Source: Ptiloglossa arizonensis
Lineage: Eukaryota; Arthropoda; Insecta; Hymenoptera; Colletidae
Direction of reading: 5' to 3'
Length of the DNA stretch: 64,000 nt
NCBI RefSeq assembly: GCF_051014685.1
Contig: NC_135054.1
Location: 8,622,001 to 8,686,000 of the forward strand
Below, one piece after another: positions 36,801 through 50,800 of the stretch. Within the stretch, counting starts at the first letter, position 1, and each line of letters begins with the position of its first letter. The position numbers and the translations under genes are program-made. The notes below the pieces were generated by a model. That model was not told where the DNA came from, made no database searches, and was given only the letters and a program-made list of their open reading frames with translations.

Positions 36801-38503
36801 TGTAAAATAACAACGAAATGCAATCTCGGTCAAAGTTAATTTTATAGTCGACTGGTCAATTAAATCCAACTTTGTTCATTCGTTGAATCGTAAATTAAAA
36901 AAATCATGTCCAAGTTATTTTTGATTGCTTCCGACCTCGGTAGTATTGGAAACTGATTCGTGGAAACTAAAAGAACAAGAGTTTAATTACTACTGTTAGC
37001 AAACGACCTACTTATATTATTCTATTGTTTTCGTGAAAGGAAATTGTTGTAACGGGAGTACATGAAATTTCAAAAATCGCGGCTGGTGTATTTTAGCGAA
37101 TAAAAATTAATTTTCGTCACACCGGACGGTATTATTTTTGAACGACGGTGTACGTACCTCGGGAATTATGTCGTTCGAAAGTTGTAGACAAACAGATTGT
37201 GAACGTATTTGAATAAAAACGAAATTGCTATTTGAACTCACGAGACCTGACCGGCTGTTCAGATTTACAAGCTCGATTAAAAGAAAGGGCCGGTCCTGTA
37301 GAAAATGAAAGAACGCGAGGCACTTGCATCGCAAAAGCTCAAGAAGAGACGGAGGGAAATGAAAAACGGCGGAAGAGGGAAAAGGAGAAGAGAGCATTCA
37401 ATTTACTGCAATCGTATTCGTGCTTCCGCGTGAGTGTGCAAAAGCGAAGGACGCGAAGAAAGAAGTGAAAAGCACTGGCCGACTATTTGTTAATTAAATT
37501 CGCGAGGAACACGCGAAAATGGAGCTATATTATTTTTTTTCTTTTTTATTCTCCACGGTTAAACAGTATCCGGCGTTTCGACCTCGCTGCCAAAGGGGCG
37601 AGTGACTTCGAAATTAACACTGAAACATGCTCTCTACGTAAATGAATTGAAAAATAATTGCAATCTTTGTTCATTATGAAATCATCGAGTTTATATTTAA
37701 TTTAATCCCTGTTTCTTCCGTCTTCTGTTATTTAAAAGTAGTACTCGTACAATAAACTAAAGAAGAAATCGGTAACACGCATAATCAATTCAGGTAAATC
37801 TTATCAGAGATGGTCGATCAAACATCTAGTTCTTTTAATTATAATTACAAATTTTCATTTCACTCTTATTTCTTACACTACGCTCCAGCTATAATTTTTA
37901 TTTATATTCATTTAGTCTTATTCTAATATTATTATATTGATATTATAATATTGTATTAACATCACCTTAAACGAATACTTAATAAATATTGAATTGAAGT
38001 TAATGCAATTGATTAATAAGTGCAAATCAACAACTGATTAATTGTACGGATAGTGTATAAACAACAGTAAGTCAAAACGCTTTGAAAGCAAACCTCTTTG
38101 GAACATCATTGAATCAATATCACCTAAATTCGTGGTAACGAGACCTAATCTTCCTAGAAACCGCGTCTCGCTTTCCAATTAACGAGATTTTGAAACGGAT
38201 GAGTAACCGTGACAGCGTAGCTCTTCAACGAAATTTAGCAATCAAACGGAAATTCCTTAACGTCTATGTAGGATCTCGTCGCAACACACAGAGATTCAAA
38301 ACCATTAAACCTGACTTTCTAATCCGCCCTTTGGAAACTCCTGGCTTCAAAAGACGTCAGCTTGCTATCGAGGACAGGACAACAGAAGATTCGAAACTGC
38401 GAGCAATAAACCTCAACCTCTCCGACCGTAATGTTAATACGTGTCGTGTGTTGATGAATCAATTTAAATTTACCACGATTCAGATATTACGTACATAATC
38501 GTA
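33884..38503. other. Non-coding stretch with one candidate micro-exon
   Basis: No firm gene. On the minus strand, 37,242-37,295 is a 54-nt open block between a good acceptor (TTCATTTTCTACAG) and a good donor (CTC|GTGAGT); see the findings. A GC-richer patch at 35,480-35,680 includes GAAACGTCACGTGTC, which holds a bZIP/bHLH-type CACGTG core. GTA-rich simple sequence occurs at about 36,207-36,240. The 102-codon frame at 38,190-38,498 (+) is unrecognised and ends where MITE copy 4 begins. Confidence 0.4.
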
Positions 38504-38629
38504 TTGGGTTGTTCGAAAAGTCATTTCGTTTTCCATAATGGAGAATATACAATTCAGTAAAATGTTTATATTGAATCGTGTTTCATTTTCACCGAAAAAA
38601 AAAACAAAATGACTTTCCGAACAACCTAA
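38504..38629 (-). mobile_element. Mariner-type MITE, copy 4 (126 bp)
   Basis: Flanked by TA on both sides (38,502-38,503 and 38,630-38,631). The left end is TTGGGTTGTTCGAAAAGTCA and the right end CTTTCCGAACAACCTAA. The orientation is as in copy 3. The core is slightly shorter, with a deletion around TTTATATTGAATCGTGTTTC. No coding capacity. Confidence 0.92.
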
Positions 38630-41600
38630 TAGTTTGACCGGTGTATCGCAATAAAGTCGATATTTTATAATTATTATTTTTAAACTTTAGAATCTTATTT
38701 CTTCGAATCTTCAAAATTCCACATTCTTGGATTTTACGTCAAAGATGAGAAATATTTCTCGATGCATTCGTTTCCCTTGTGGTCTTATGTCAGATATATA
38801 AACTGTCGGATTATTAGCGACACTAAATGGTTCTATTTGAGGTTGAGGTCGTCGTTGAGCAATTTTATCAAAAAGTCTGGTTTCTGAATCTTTAAGAAAA
38901 TTACAACAGATTGCGAAATTTATCGTCGTTTACGTTTCATTCGAAAAGAATGCTTAATTTGTACTTCGCGCGTATGTTGTTATACTTTGAACCACTTACA
39001 CACATTCAACACCCGCTACATTTCCCACCGTATATTTATCACTTGTCCAAACCCGTTCGAAACTATATTATCGATTGAAAAATCCATCTGCGAAATACGT
39101 TCAGCACCCACACCCAAGATCGAATCGAACTCGACGAGAATGTTCCCTTTGTTATTAATCGAGTTCAATCGACGAGATCCGTGTAAAATTGTCCGTAATT
39201 TCAGATTGTTGGTTCACGATCGCAAGAACTGAAAACTCTCTGGAAACCCGATGGTTGAACATTCGGAGATTTAACGTCAAAAATGAAGGATTCTGGTCCC
39301 TGGAGGCCCTCGAGCCACTCACCGAGGGTTCCTTCCTTCGAGCACGGTTTCGCCCTTCTTTTCGCCACTCCTGTCCCTGGGTTCTCCCAAGCGTTCTCGG
39401 ACAGGAAGCGACACTTTATTCCGCAGGAGTCGCGGTGTCGTTGATAACCGACGAAGACGAAAAGAAGGTCGCAAGCAAGCACGGCTGATGCGAGCTCCCC
39501 TCTCGACGGCCACTCCACCGCGATATATAATGCTTTACAGCACGTAGCTGGAAGCACGAAAGCGCTAACCTACATACCCATCCGCATGGCAAATCATATT
39601 CAGTTGGCAAAATGAAAACGGTCCGTGATACAGCCCAGTTCGCGTTCCCCTACAACACTTCCACGTACACCTATCCGGATGAATGCCGCGCTAACTGTGT
39701 CCGTCATCCCGCGCTGCTCGCGATAAAACGCCCTACCCTACGGTCTACCGAGGTATAGGTCTACGCGGAGGATCCCTGCGAGGAAAGAAGAATCGCTTCA
39801 CGGGACGTGCTCACGTCGGAGGAAATTCGTGAGCGTTTGTTCCTCGAAAGGCACTCTTTTAACCACCACCACCACCACCGCCGGGTGGTATCCCTCTCGT
39901 GTCCTCCCTTGATAAATCGTGACTGGCCACGATACTTCCACCGGGCGAGTGCACTGGATGAATCTGGTAGGGCTGTTCGTTGCAGTTGATCGGCGGGAGC
40001 AGTATCGATGACAAATGTGTAACCGGGAGACGAATTACTTTGTTCCTACCACGGGAAATTCTCGCGAGGAAAACGACCGAAACGGGGTGGACAACTTTGT
40101 TTCCAAGGGGGTTTGTTCCTTCAAGTTTACTGAATACGAATACCCGAACAATGCAGTGATCCGATGATCGACTTGTTCTCGTTTAATTGTCATTATCGTA
40201 GGGGAAATGGAATAATAATTTTCGCGTAATGATACTCGAATTGAATACTTGACGTTCACGATTTGACGTTAGAACGTTCGAACAGAGTATGAAATAATCT
40301 CTGGATCGTGAGCATTATCGAGGGCTAATTAGTTTGCGATTAAAGTACCGAAATAATTGTTTTATCGTAGAAATTTTACGTGTTTCTGAAGAGATTCGTT
40401 ACGATGGGAGATTATTTCGTGAAAACACGAGGACAAAAATATATGTTTCAACGGAATTGAATGCAGAAAAGTTCAGTCGTTTCTTTCGATCTCTGATTTA
40501 GATTAATTCCTAAGAGACGATAACTAAAGCAGACACAAGCAAATGCATTCCACGGACAAAGTTCGGAAGCTTTTCTCTACCTCGTGGTGTATCTTGGGAT
40601 AGTTCTCCTCGACTCTCGACAGAACAATAAATTTCGTTAGAAGGAATCGCGGAATTGGTCAATTCTAACTCGACTGAACCGATTCATTACCAGCATAAGA
40701 GTTTCGTCACATTTATTCAGAAGTGCGTACAACAGTTACAAACGTGTTGATCGCAAGCAGAAATTTCGAGATCTTGGAACACGATTCGCGCTCTGCTGAC
40801 TCGTTAGTTAACTATCCGCAAGAGTTGCATATTCTGTTAATAACTTGGGTTTCCCGGATAGGACAAAACTCGAAGTTTCTAAATACCGTATTTGGATAAT
40901 GTTAATTCTTAAAAGTAGATTTCTCGAATATTCGAGAAAATTGTTTGAAATTGATACGAAAATAAATTTAAATTTCCCTTCGTGTAAATATTGAATCGAA
41001 TATTAATATCTGATCTTGTTATTGTATTGTGCATTTGTTCAGTTTCTCCAGTTTGCACATAATTTTAAAATTTTGTATTCGTACGTACTCGTTGAATGTA
41101 TAGATATTCTCTAACCACGAATACTGTTGCATTTCTTATCTATATTCTCATTGCTCGCAGAACTCGACTCTACATCGTAATTATATAGAATTTAATATTA
41201 ATTCTAATTATATAGAATTAATTCTAAATTCTTATGGAAGAATTGTTGTTAATTGCGCTATAGCAATGTCAAGTTATTCAGCATGGAAACGTTCGTTACA
41301 CACGCGAGGAATACATTGTTGCGGTTTATCGATTTTTAAATTGCTATTGTATATGGCAGCGCATTAACAGGCATTAATTTAGCTGTCGTTGCAGAATGCA
41401 ACGGTAAATCGCACTGGCAATTAAAACGTCCAATAGGCAGGAAACCTTGAAAATAAAAAAAAAAAAAAAATGAGGAGCGCAATATCTCGTCATACATGGA
41501 ACATTTTAACACCAATTAAAGATTCATGCATGAAAAATACCGTTCGACGTTTTATTTCGCGTAATGCCCTTATTTTTAATGATTTCGAACCGACGATACT

Positions 41601-44600
41601 ACGCGAGTAAATAATAAATTCTATAACGTAAAATCGTAAAAATAATGGTCTTCCCGTCATACTAATGATGTATAAAAGATCATAATTTTTCCTCGTGCAT
41701 AAATAATAATTCATACATTGTATGATGCATCTATTTTTGAATACTGAGAAAAGATATTGTTATGTGAAAGTAGAAAACTTCAAATTTTCCAGGATAAAGC
41801 TTCTCGGCTTCTTGTTTTGTACGTAGATACGGTAATAAGAAAGTAGATATTATCAATTTCAAAGTTTCCTTTCTTCCGGGAGTCAATTTGTTGGAACAAG
41901 CCTGAGGACAAATCTTGAATGAAACTAATATCCACGCCGCCTTAAAATTCTCTTTAGCAGTGAAAATAACACGACAGTTTGAACAAGAAACGGGAACTCG
42001 GATCTCTTCAAACGAAAAGGGAACAAGAAACGTGGCAAACAGAAATGAAACCATAAAAGTGAGGATGAAACAGAGAACAGAAAGAAAGACAAGCGAAAGC
42101 CACGAAGAAGCAGGCCAGTATTGCGACAAAAATAGATTTTTGCTTCAGAAAGGATACAAAGCAGTTGCTTTAACACACCCTTCAGAAATAAAAACTCACT
42201 ATTTTCGTGAAAATGAAACTTATCAAACGGTAATACGTATCGCTAATTGTTAATTAAAATCAAAATACGAATTGTCCTTTATTGGTAAATGTATTTTACA
42301 GAAATGAAATATTTATCTTCTTTGCAAGATTATTTAATTATGCACAATGTCCGCGTACATTAACGTATTCAGTAATTCGCTGTTCATGCATTATTAAAAT
42401 CCAACGAATTTCCAATATCGCAACAGTAAAACAGCAATCGATCAATTGCCTAGGTTTTACGTACGATGATCACGAAACGAGTAATGAATATCTTTAAAAT
42501 GTTTTAAAAGTTTTGTACAAAATACAAATAGTTTTACAACATGTGAAATATATGCTTTAGAATACAGTGGAACTAAATTTGAACTTCTTACTTAACGTTT
42601 AACTTCATTTTATCCAAATGGTGAAAATAACGAAACAGCAAAATAAAATATCAAATATCGAAACCAAATCGGAAATTAATTGGTTGCAGAAACATTAGTT
42701 GCGCGCTAGCACATTTTTCACTGGTAATTTAATTACAAGGAAATCATTCAACAAAATTGGAAGTTGCAATTCGAGTATGAGAATTTTATTTGGTTTGAAA
42801 TTCCGAGTGCTATTTATTAACAGTTGAGATTCATTAGCAACTGTGTGCTTTCAATTGTATTTAATACGAAGTCAATTATCAAGTACGTATTCTGTATTTA
42901 GTTTCGTTCGATTTCATTGAATTTTCTCGCATTTGTTTGAATAGTTTCTATCGAAAACTTTACTTTATTTTGAAACTAAGCATCGTTCACAGATGATAAA
43001 ATTTCTGTAATTTGTCAAAATATAAGCAAATATACGAACAAAATTTGAAATTGACGGATCCAATAGTTCTTTTAAAAAAAATTCAAATATCATTCAAATT
43101 TTTAACTGAAGACTACGTAGACAAACCCTTTAAGAAGATGATAATACTAAAATAATACTGTGAATCAATTGATAGTATTTTCCTTGAATATTATAAACTG
43201 CATTGTCTTTCAGTAGTAACTTTTAATTTGCCTAAGCTACACGAGCTTATGAAGATTTACTGATCCTTTCTACATATGAATATTCACGAACTTATGAAAA
43301 TTTACTGATCCTTTCTGATAATAATTTTTATTCAGACAATTGTGTATATTAATACACGTTTGTAAACAACTTTCAGCAAAATTAAAAGAGATATACATTA
43401 ACCAAAAAATTTTCCTTATTACAAAGTGTATTGACAAACATATTCGTGTTTGAAAGTTTGAGAAATAGATTTGAATATGGATTTGAATTAGAAGATTTTC
43501 ATTTATTTACTAAATACTTAACGAATATACAAAACACTTGAGAACTTTAACCTTGAAGAGTTTTATTAGAATATTTTACAATAGAATATTTATAAGCACA
43601 AATTATTTTGTGGCGAGGTTACACGAAACAAATTTTCTCTAGCTAATATTTTCTTATTTTTTAATCAAAATGAGCTCCAAATAATTCACCATTTTGCGAC
43701 TGGAATTATATACTTCCATAAGATAAGTTACCCTTGTATGTATTATATAATGGCATACAATTAGGTAATATAAAAGTTCATACAAAAAAGGGCTAATATT
43801 ACTCGATTTACCATATTAGATTAGATTTGATCGCAGAAGGTTAATTTCAATGCAAGTATAACAAAATTCTAAAAATTATAGTGGTGAACAGTAGAAAGTG
43901 TCAAAAGTTGTTAACAGCACTCAAGAAACTTTAATATTATATTACACAATTTACTACGATTTATATATCCTTCCTATGAATTTAATAAACATAAATTTAT
44001 GATTACAATATATAAATAAAAGAGTTATAATTTTATTTATAACTAAATTATGACGTGTTATATTCCTTAGACTCCTGAAAAGGTCACAAAGTTTTGAAAA
44101 GTAATGTGGATTTTTTGCGAATAACAAAAGAGAATAAATTGTTTGCCCAGTTTTGTTGTGAGTTCATTATTGATAGAAATTTATCGAAATCAGAACCAGT
44201 TGTGAATACACTCGATCCATAGTTAAAAACAATTGGATTGAGAAACCTTCGACAATGACGAACGAGTGGCCCGATAAATCATGAAGAGAACATGAAGTAG
44301 TTAATGCTAAAATAGGTCGGTCAATCGGGTTAAGGGATTTTTCCGGCAGTAGATGCTGCACAAAGAAGGTCAGACAACATCATCGAACATAATTAAGTAC
44401 TTAAGTAGACAGAGATTATCTCTTCCCGATGAAATCAGCTTCGTAGAAAAGTATTATTGCGAGGTCGAGTAGGTGAAAGAGTGATAATACACATCGAAGA
44501 AGTAAACATAAAAGCGAGGACCTTCGAGTAAATCAAGACTTAATTAGAACCCACTTATTTACAACAATTGACTGCATTCTTATACAAAGAGACGTTTCTA

Positions 44601-46045
44601 GATGAAAGGGTAGGATCTAATACATTGTTAAAAATCACTTTACTATGTGTAAATAATTTATTCCTAACAAGTATAATTGTTAATCGAATCGCTGGCTCTG
44701 ATTATATTCTCATTTTTTCCCTCTTCTATGATTAAATTGCTCTCTTGTGTACGAACTAAAATTGTTAATCGTAATGGATGCAAAATCAATATCTTTTGAA
44801 AATGTTATATCGTTTATTTTTCATCATTTTCTTGAATCATTTTCTAATACTGTTTTTTTTTTCTCCATTAATCGAGTTACGTCTTTGTAATTTTTACAAA
44901 ACTTTAGAAAACCTTTTAACGTATAATACGTCGTCGACTTTTAATTGAATGTGTCTTAAATTAAGTTGTTCGTTATATATAATTATTAAGGGATAGAAAA
45001 CTTGCAGAATCAATTTTCACAAGTTGATTCTTTATACTTTTACTAAACATAAATTTTTGTCGGTAATAATTCTTTTGTGAAAAATTCCATGTACTTATGA
45101 TCATCTTGTGCAACGTCTACAAACTTCCTCTGTATTGCACTTTAAAGCTTTTGTTTTAAAAACGTATGAAACTTTTCATAAACTTCTTACAAAGCTCCCC
45201 GCATTTAATACTCCCTGAATAACATCAATCTTAAAACAGTCTTAAATGAGTTTCACGAAGAAATTTACTTTGTCAAAAGACTTCTCTTTAACGTAATTAT
45301 TGCAACTTTTCGTATATCTTTCGAGACTAATTATTCTACAAATTTCATGATCTTGAATTTCTTATGTTTTCAATGGTACCAAAACTTAAATAACAAAGAA
45401 GTACTTAACTCTACTTAATTAACCTTTGAAAGGGAAGACAAGTTCCCCTCTCCTTCTTTAACTTCTCATATATACTACTGGAAATATTTATTAGATCCTC
45501 CCAATATTTCAATCAGCACATATTATAAACAATAAAGCAACTTTACTGCGTGACTCCACATCCTAAACAATAATACAACTTTAATGTGTGACTCCATAAC
45601 GGACACTGAATACCAAGTCAACAATCAAGCAACAATATTATCCCATTGATAATATTAACTAAAGTGAATTTAAACATATCAAATATTCAAATAATTCAGA
45701 GAATTTATAGAATTTATGCATAGCATTTCAGCATTAGTTTAAGTTGAATTTTAACATTAATTTACAAAGTACTAGATATTTAGTCTTACCAATAGAACAT
45801 CCTAATTTAGGTCAAATTTCTGCTGACTCACTTAGCTACATAAGTACTAACATATTTTTTCAATTGCAAATTATATATCTCGACTATATAAGAATACACA
45901 CTGTCCTAGGAATGTTTACAACGGAGAAGCACTAAAATATTAATATGTATAAAAACAGATCATTTTTACACACTTTAATATAGAATATAACTACCGCACA
46001 AATAGATTCAAACAAGCGCTTGTAATGTAGTATTTTATATTACAC
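38630..46045. other. Non-coding stretch, very AT-rich toward the right
   Basis: No supported gene. 39,230-40,030 is GC-rich and contains a TATA-like string (CGATATATAATGC near 39,521-39,533) and an (ACC)n run at about 39,862-39,880. It could be a promoter or regulatory island, but no exon can be tied to it. The overlapping frames at 41,731-42,253 on both strands are unrecognised. A 45-bp duplication (ACGAGCTTATGAAGATTTAC and its copy) lies at 43,241-43,330. The rest is extremely AT-rich. Confidence 0.5.
45527..45602. repeat. Tandem duplication, two units of 38 bp
   Basis: AAACAATAAAGCAACTTTAC and AAACAATAATACAACTTTAA start 38 bp apart, each followed by TGCGTGACTCCA or TGTGTGACTCCA. It is diverged and non-coding. 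Confidence 0.8.
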
Positions 46046-46160
46046 AATGTGTAGATATAAAATATATATTATGTATATACAATGCGTAAATATGAAATAT
46101 ATACTACGTCTATTCACTGCGTAGATATAAAATATATATTGTGTACATACAGTGTATACA
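46046..46160. repeat. 35-bp AT-rich tandem repeat, about three units
   Basis: Units start at 46,046, 46,081 and 46,116 (AATGTGTAGATATAAAATAT, AATGCGTAAATATGAAATAT, ACTGCGTAGATATAAAATAT), and a fragment of a fourth follows. Non-coding. Confidence 0.85.
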
Positions 46161-46480
46161 GAACGAATAATAAATGAATTATTTGTGTGAATGAATTTCG
46201 ACGAAAATATAGACTTTTTAATAATAAACGAAAGTAATAGTCACAAAAGTATTTTGTTTAAAATTGTTTCTCCGGTAGTGTACCAAACATATTTTACGTA
46301 ATTTTTCAAAATATTACTCACTTTAATTGATAAATAATTTAATACCTATGTATCTACCGAAACTCTCGTATCGCTTAAATATTGCGATTTATAAAATGTG
46401 TATTTTCACGGCCAATTGTATTTTACAGGATTCAACATTTTTAGACACACCAGACGTTAAATAATTTTCGAAAGTGCATT

Positions 46481-46738
46481 ATGTTCTATACCTGGAAAGC
46501 AGATAACAGGACATCAGAAGAAATTGATCGGCGTTCACAAGTTACTTTTAACGAGTCCGAAGAATCGGCAAGTGCCGCCTATTGTTGGACTGATCGATTT
46601 AAAGGTGGCAGAACGAGCCTCGAAGACGAGCGGTTATCCGGCGAGAACAAGCGGTTGCTGATAAAAATACTTAAGTGTAGAGAAGCTAATGGAACCAGAA
46701 AAATTATCCTCTCGGCGAAACGAAAAAGTTATTCATAA
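46481..46738 (+). pseudogene. Mariner-like transposase, N-terminal remnant
   Basis: The 85-codon open frame contains YCWTDRFKGGRTSLEDERLSG at residues 34-54. This closely follows the mariner-family consensus around the second helix-turn-helix (WF.RFK.GRTSLEDEPRSGRP). The residues before it (SEEIDRRSQVTFNESEESAS) fit the first DNA-binding part in spacing. The frame stops after a basic tail, and no D,D34D catalytic domain follows in any frame I could read. It is thus a decayed fragment of an autonomous element. No inverted ends matching the local MITE families are visible close by, so I cannot say it mobilised them. Confidence 0.6.
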
Positions 46739-47330
46739 AGCCTTGTAAATATCTCTCGAGCATTGCTACCGAACGTTCAAAAAAATGTTCTTACGCGTTC
46801 GATTGAAAACAGAGAATGGACTTGGTTAACATAGACTAAAAAATGAACTTTATCTACAAATCGGAAACTATTTTTTTTGTTTTGATAACGATAGCAACTT
46901 CTTTCGTAGAACTGACTTCATCGATGGTCAAAATAATATTATATTATACAGTATGTAAATATATTTAGCAATTGAATTCGGTTTATGTTACAATTAATCT
47001 TTTTTATTCCGTTTTGACTTTTTAATATTATTAACAGAGATTCTCCTTTGATTCGACGAGAAAAGTTCTTTTGTCGAATAATTACAACAAAACCATACAT
47101 TTTTCTATTCTCTGACTTCTATGTATAATTTCATTTTATAGACAATAATTATCCAACGTTTTTGGACTTTACACTTTACGACCACATTTTATATATTCGA
47201 CATATACTATTACACTCTTTGTTTTATAGTTGCTCGGATCTTATTAGTTACATTCTATTTAAATACTACTTTATAACTCGATTATCCTCCTTCAGATGAC
47301 AAATCTCTGGATACATCAATTTATTACTAA
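46739..47330. other. Non-coding stretch
   Basis: Very AT-rich DNA between the mariner remnant and the 158-bp repeats. I see no gene or further transposase sequence. Confidence 0.5.
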
Positions 47331-47804
47331 TTAATTCCTTCTTATATCAATTGAAAATATTATACCTATTTATAATTATACTTTTCATTGATACTTTTTG
47401 CTTCAAACTCTTAATACGTATTAATTTCAAGTTCTATTAAGAAACCATTATTCTATGTTTTGAAGAGGACTTAAATCCATATTCCCAATTAATTCCTTCT
47501 TATATCAATTGAAAATATTATGCCTATTTATAATTATACTTTTCATTGATACTTTTTGCTTCAAACTCTTAATACGTATTAATTTCAAGTTCTATTAAGA
47601 AACCATTATTCTATGTTTTGAAGAGGACTTAAATCCATATTCCCAATTAATTCCTTCTTATATCAATCGAAAGTATTATACCTATTTATAATCGTACTTT
47701 TCATTGGTACTTTTTGCTTCAAACTCTTCATACGTATTAATTTCAAGTTCTATTAACAAACCATTATTATATGTATTGAAGAGGACCTAAATCCATATGC
47801 CCAA
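47331..47804. repeat. Tandem repeat, three units of 158 bp
   Basis: Units start at 47,331, 47,489 and 47,647, each with TTAATTCCTTCTTATATCAA, and a fourth start is cut short at 47,805 (TTAATTCAACCCAAC). Units 1 and 2 are almost identical; unit 3 has more changes (TCGAAAGTATTA, AATCGTAC, AACAAACC). No open frame spans the repeats. Confidence 0.93.
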
Positions 47805-50800
47805 TTAATTCAACCCAACATATGATTTAAACTATGCTCTTTGGTACCATATTCCCCCTAAATTACACGTCTACTCGAAATTACGTATATTGGACTATTA
47901 TTTACCGAAAAGTACCTACGTACTCGATTTGGTAAGAACTGTACACCCTTTGACCCTGCACACTTTCTTTCCAACATCCCATAAAATGAGACAACTTTTT
48001 CCATCGACGCAAGTGTGTTTCGAAGGATCACCTTCGTTAACGTTCCCTCGTCAGCCGAGCCTACGTCGACCGCGTGTTTCTAAGCGACGTTGACTTTCAA
48101 TTTACATTTCCAATAATTCAGTTCCGCGCGCGGTTATGCAGGTACCTTTGCCCGCAACGTATGTCACGTACACAGTTGAACATGTGTTACGCGAACTAGT
48201 ACTGTATAAAGGCTTGTAGGAGAACGGATTTGAGAGACGGAGGGAGAAACTGGAAACCCGCCAGCTCCCCGTGTTCGATGATTTCGCATTAAACTTTCAA
48301 TGTACGGCCGCGCGGTGGATGTCGCGAAAACGACAAACGGAGGTTCCGCAAAGTGGCGATAAAGGGGCATTTTATTAAAGAGTCTTTCCGCGAGAACGTT
48401 TGCGCCGTTACGTTATGAGGAAGACAGTGCCCAGAAGTCGTTCCGCGTAGGGCGTTCGCGTTCATAATGGGACAACAACTGGCTGAACTTTTGCGACGGA
48501 GAAGAATCGTGTACAAAGAAAGCATCGATTCTCGATCCACGGTGAATACATATTTCACCGCGATCGCTTGGAAACTCGACGATTAAACGTTTCAGGCTAC
48601 ATCGAGGAAGACCGTTTCTTCTCTCTTATCAATTTTATATACTCGTAAGACAACTTTGACCGCGTATTTCCTTATGTCTGCTCAAACGGATCGCTCTATT
48701 GAGAGACGCGTGGGAATTCTTCGATGCACGGAGAAATAATACGTCTACGTTACGATAGGAATTGTAATCGATATAGAGTATACGACTAGACGATATAATC
48801 GTGTAGATAGTCGTACGTGGTAACGCGTTGTACGTATTAGAATTGATGTAACGTTATTGTAAACTGAAAGTTGGTGTTTAGAGTTACGAAGTTTAGAAAT
48901 TTGATTCAAATCTGTGATCGTACATATTATACAGCGTTAATGTGTAGCTGAATTGAAACACATTTACTACAATTACTCCTGCCAATGGGGAAAAGAAATT
49001 CATTCCATTTTAAAATGATGCGTTAAGAGGTGCAAGGTTGATTCGTTACAATTGTATAACATATGACTATGTTGTAACATACGAATTAACTAAAAACAAA
49101 ATTATAAATACTGTTTCCAATTAACGATAACTTTGCTTCATAATGTAGATAAATATTATTTGTCACTCCCTAAATATGTTTCGTTTGCCTAACAGAAATA
49201 CATGCGCGTCGATATTTTAATGAAAATTTCACGGTATAGTAATAATTAATGAAAGACTTTATCTACTATCAATAGTAATATTTTGGAAAATTGAAATAAA
49301 CGTGTCATTGTGATTTCTTAGTATTTTAAATAAACGCAATCCAATCACAGAGAGTGTATAATTATTAATCTTTGCAATATTTATTTACTGCAAAATTTAG
49401 ATATTTACCTGAAATATCTACTAATCTAATTTCCTCCTACACAAAATGATTTTTCATTTGAATTACATTGACTCCAAATGTGTCTGACAACGGTTGCATT
49501 GTTTTACTTGCACTTTCTTTTCACTCTAGTAGTACGAGTCAATTATAAGTAACTGTTTGCTTCACTTCCTCTGAAAACTGTTTCGGCCAAAAATTACTCG
49601 AATGAATAATTAATTTTAAGGAACATGAAAATTGATTAGCAACTTTATTCAAGAATCTAAAAGTATACAATCGTTTACCTTGCGTAAAGATTTAATATTC
49701 TCTATCCCATATAAAACGAAAGATGAATCTTCAGAAAATGATCGTTCGAATATCACGAATATGTTTATGAAAATTTTTGTCGTCGGTGCTCGTGAAACAC
49801 TAAGGGATATTTGGAATGTTTCGAGAAAAAGGTAAACACTTTTACAACTCATAATGTTCATTTAAAAATATCTCTCTTCGCCAATAATCTGATCTGATTG
49901 GTCCAATTAGATCGAGTAATATGACTTCGAGGAAAATGTAATTAAATTCTTAACTTCAGATATTTCTAAAGCCAAATAGCTATTTCCTGCATCGATCATA
50001 GCTAAGTGTATTAATTCATGAATTTTCTTACGAATACTTCAGATCCACGTGTGCAAAGCGTTCACCTCTCCGATACGTAGACGCTGCTTCTTGCAATACT
50101 GATCAAATTATACGTCAATTCGAATGCTCACAGACGTCACGATATTTAGCGATAACGTCTGCAGTTATTTTTACGATTGTCACGTCGCTTAAAATTGCCT
50201 ACTTTCCATCTTCCACATAAATGAGATTAATAACTTGTTTCCTTAGACCGATTTAAATTCACTTTCATTTTTCCACACTGAGTGTTTATCAATGATTCTA
50301 TATTGTCTCATCTTTCGTGCAATATACGTAAACAACGATTGAAAATGTGTAATGTAAATAACAGTTTTTTCAATAAGAAAGAGAAAAATTACTTATATGT
50401 ACCAAACGAAGTTAATTAATCTTTCTCATATTTCTATATTATAATTTTACATATTTCTATATTCTATTATTGTAAACACTTTAAAGTTCTTTTTTTGTTA
50501 CTCTGACGATAACTTCAATTATTTTCGTATCATTGAAAACTTCTTAGTAGATTACTATTATTTTTTCCTTGGATAAATCAAGATTTCTTACACTTTCTCC
50601 CTTATGCATATTTGTATTAACGGAATATTGTATCCTTATTAGGCATTAGTATTTACTGGCATTGAAGAGGACAAAAATGTGACGATCAAAAGCTATGAGG
50701 TTATTAAAGACATGCTTGCAACGACTGCGTCTAATTTACATTTAATTAAATTAAAGCAGAGTTCATCTTAGCCTAACTGACCACGATATAATCTAACCAC

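Noticed and set aside
39189..39610. Overlapping frames of 64-118 codons on both strands
   Set aside because: Typical of a GC-rich patch; no frame stands out and no domain is visible. A promoter or regulatory island is more likely.
41731..42253. Long frames on both strands (132 and 112 codons)
   Set aside because: They are mirror images in a region of biased composition; the minus frame only looks membrane-like because it is rich in T.
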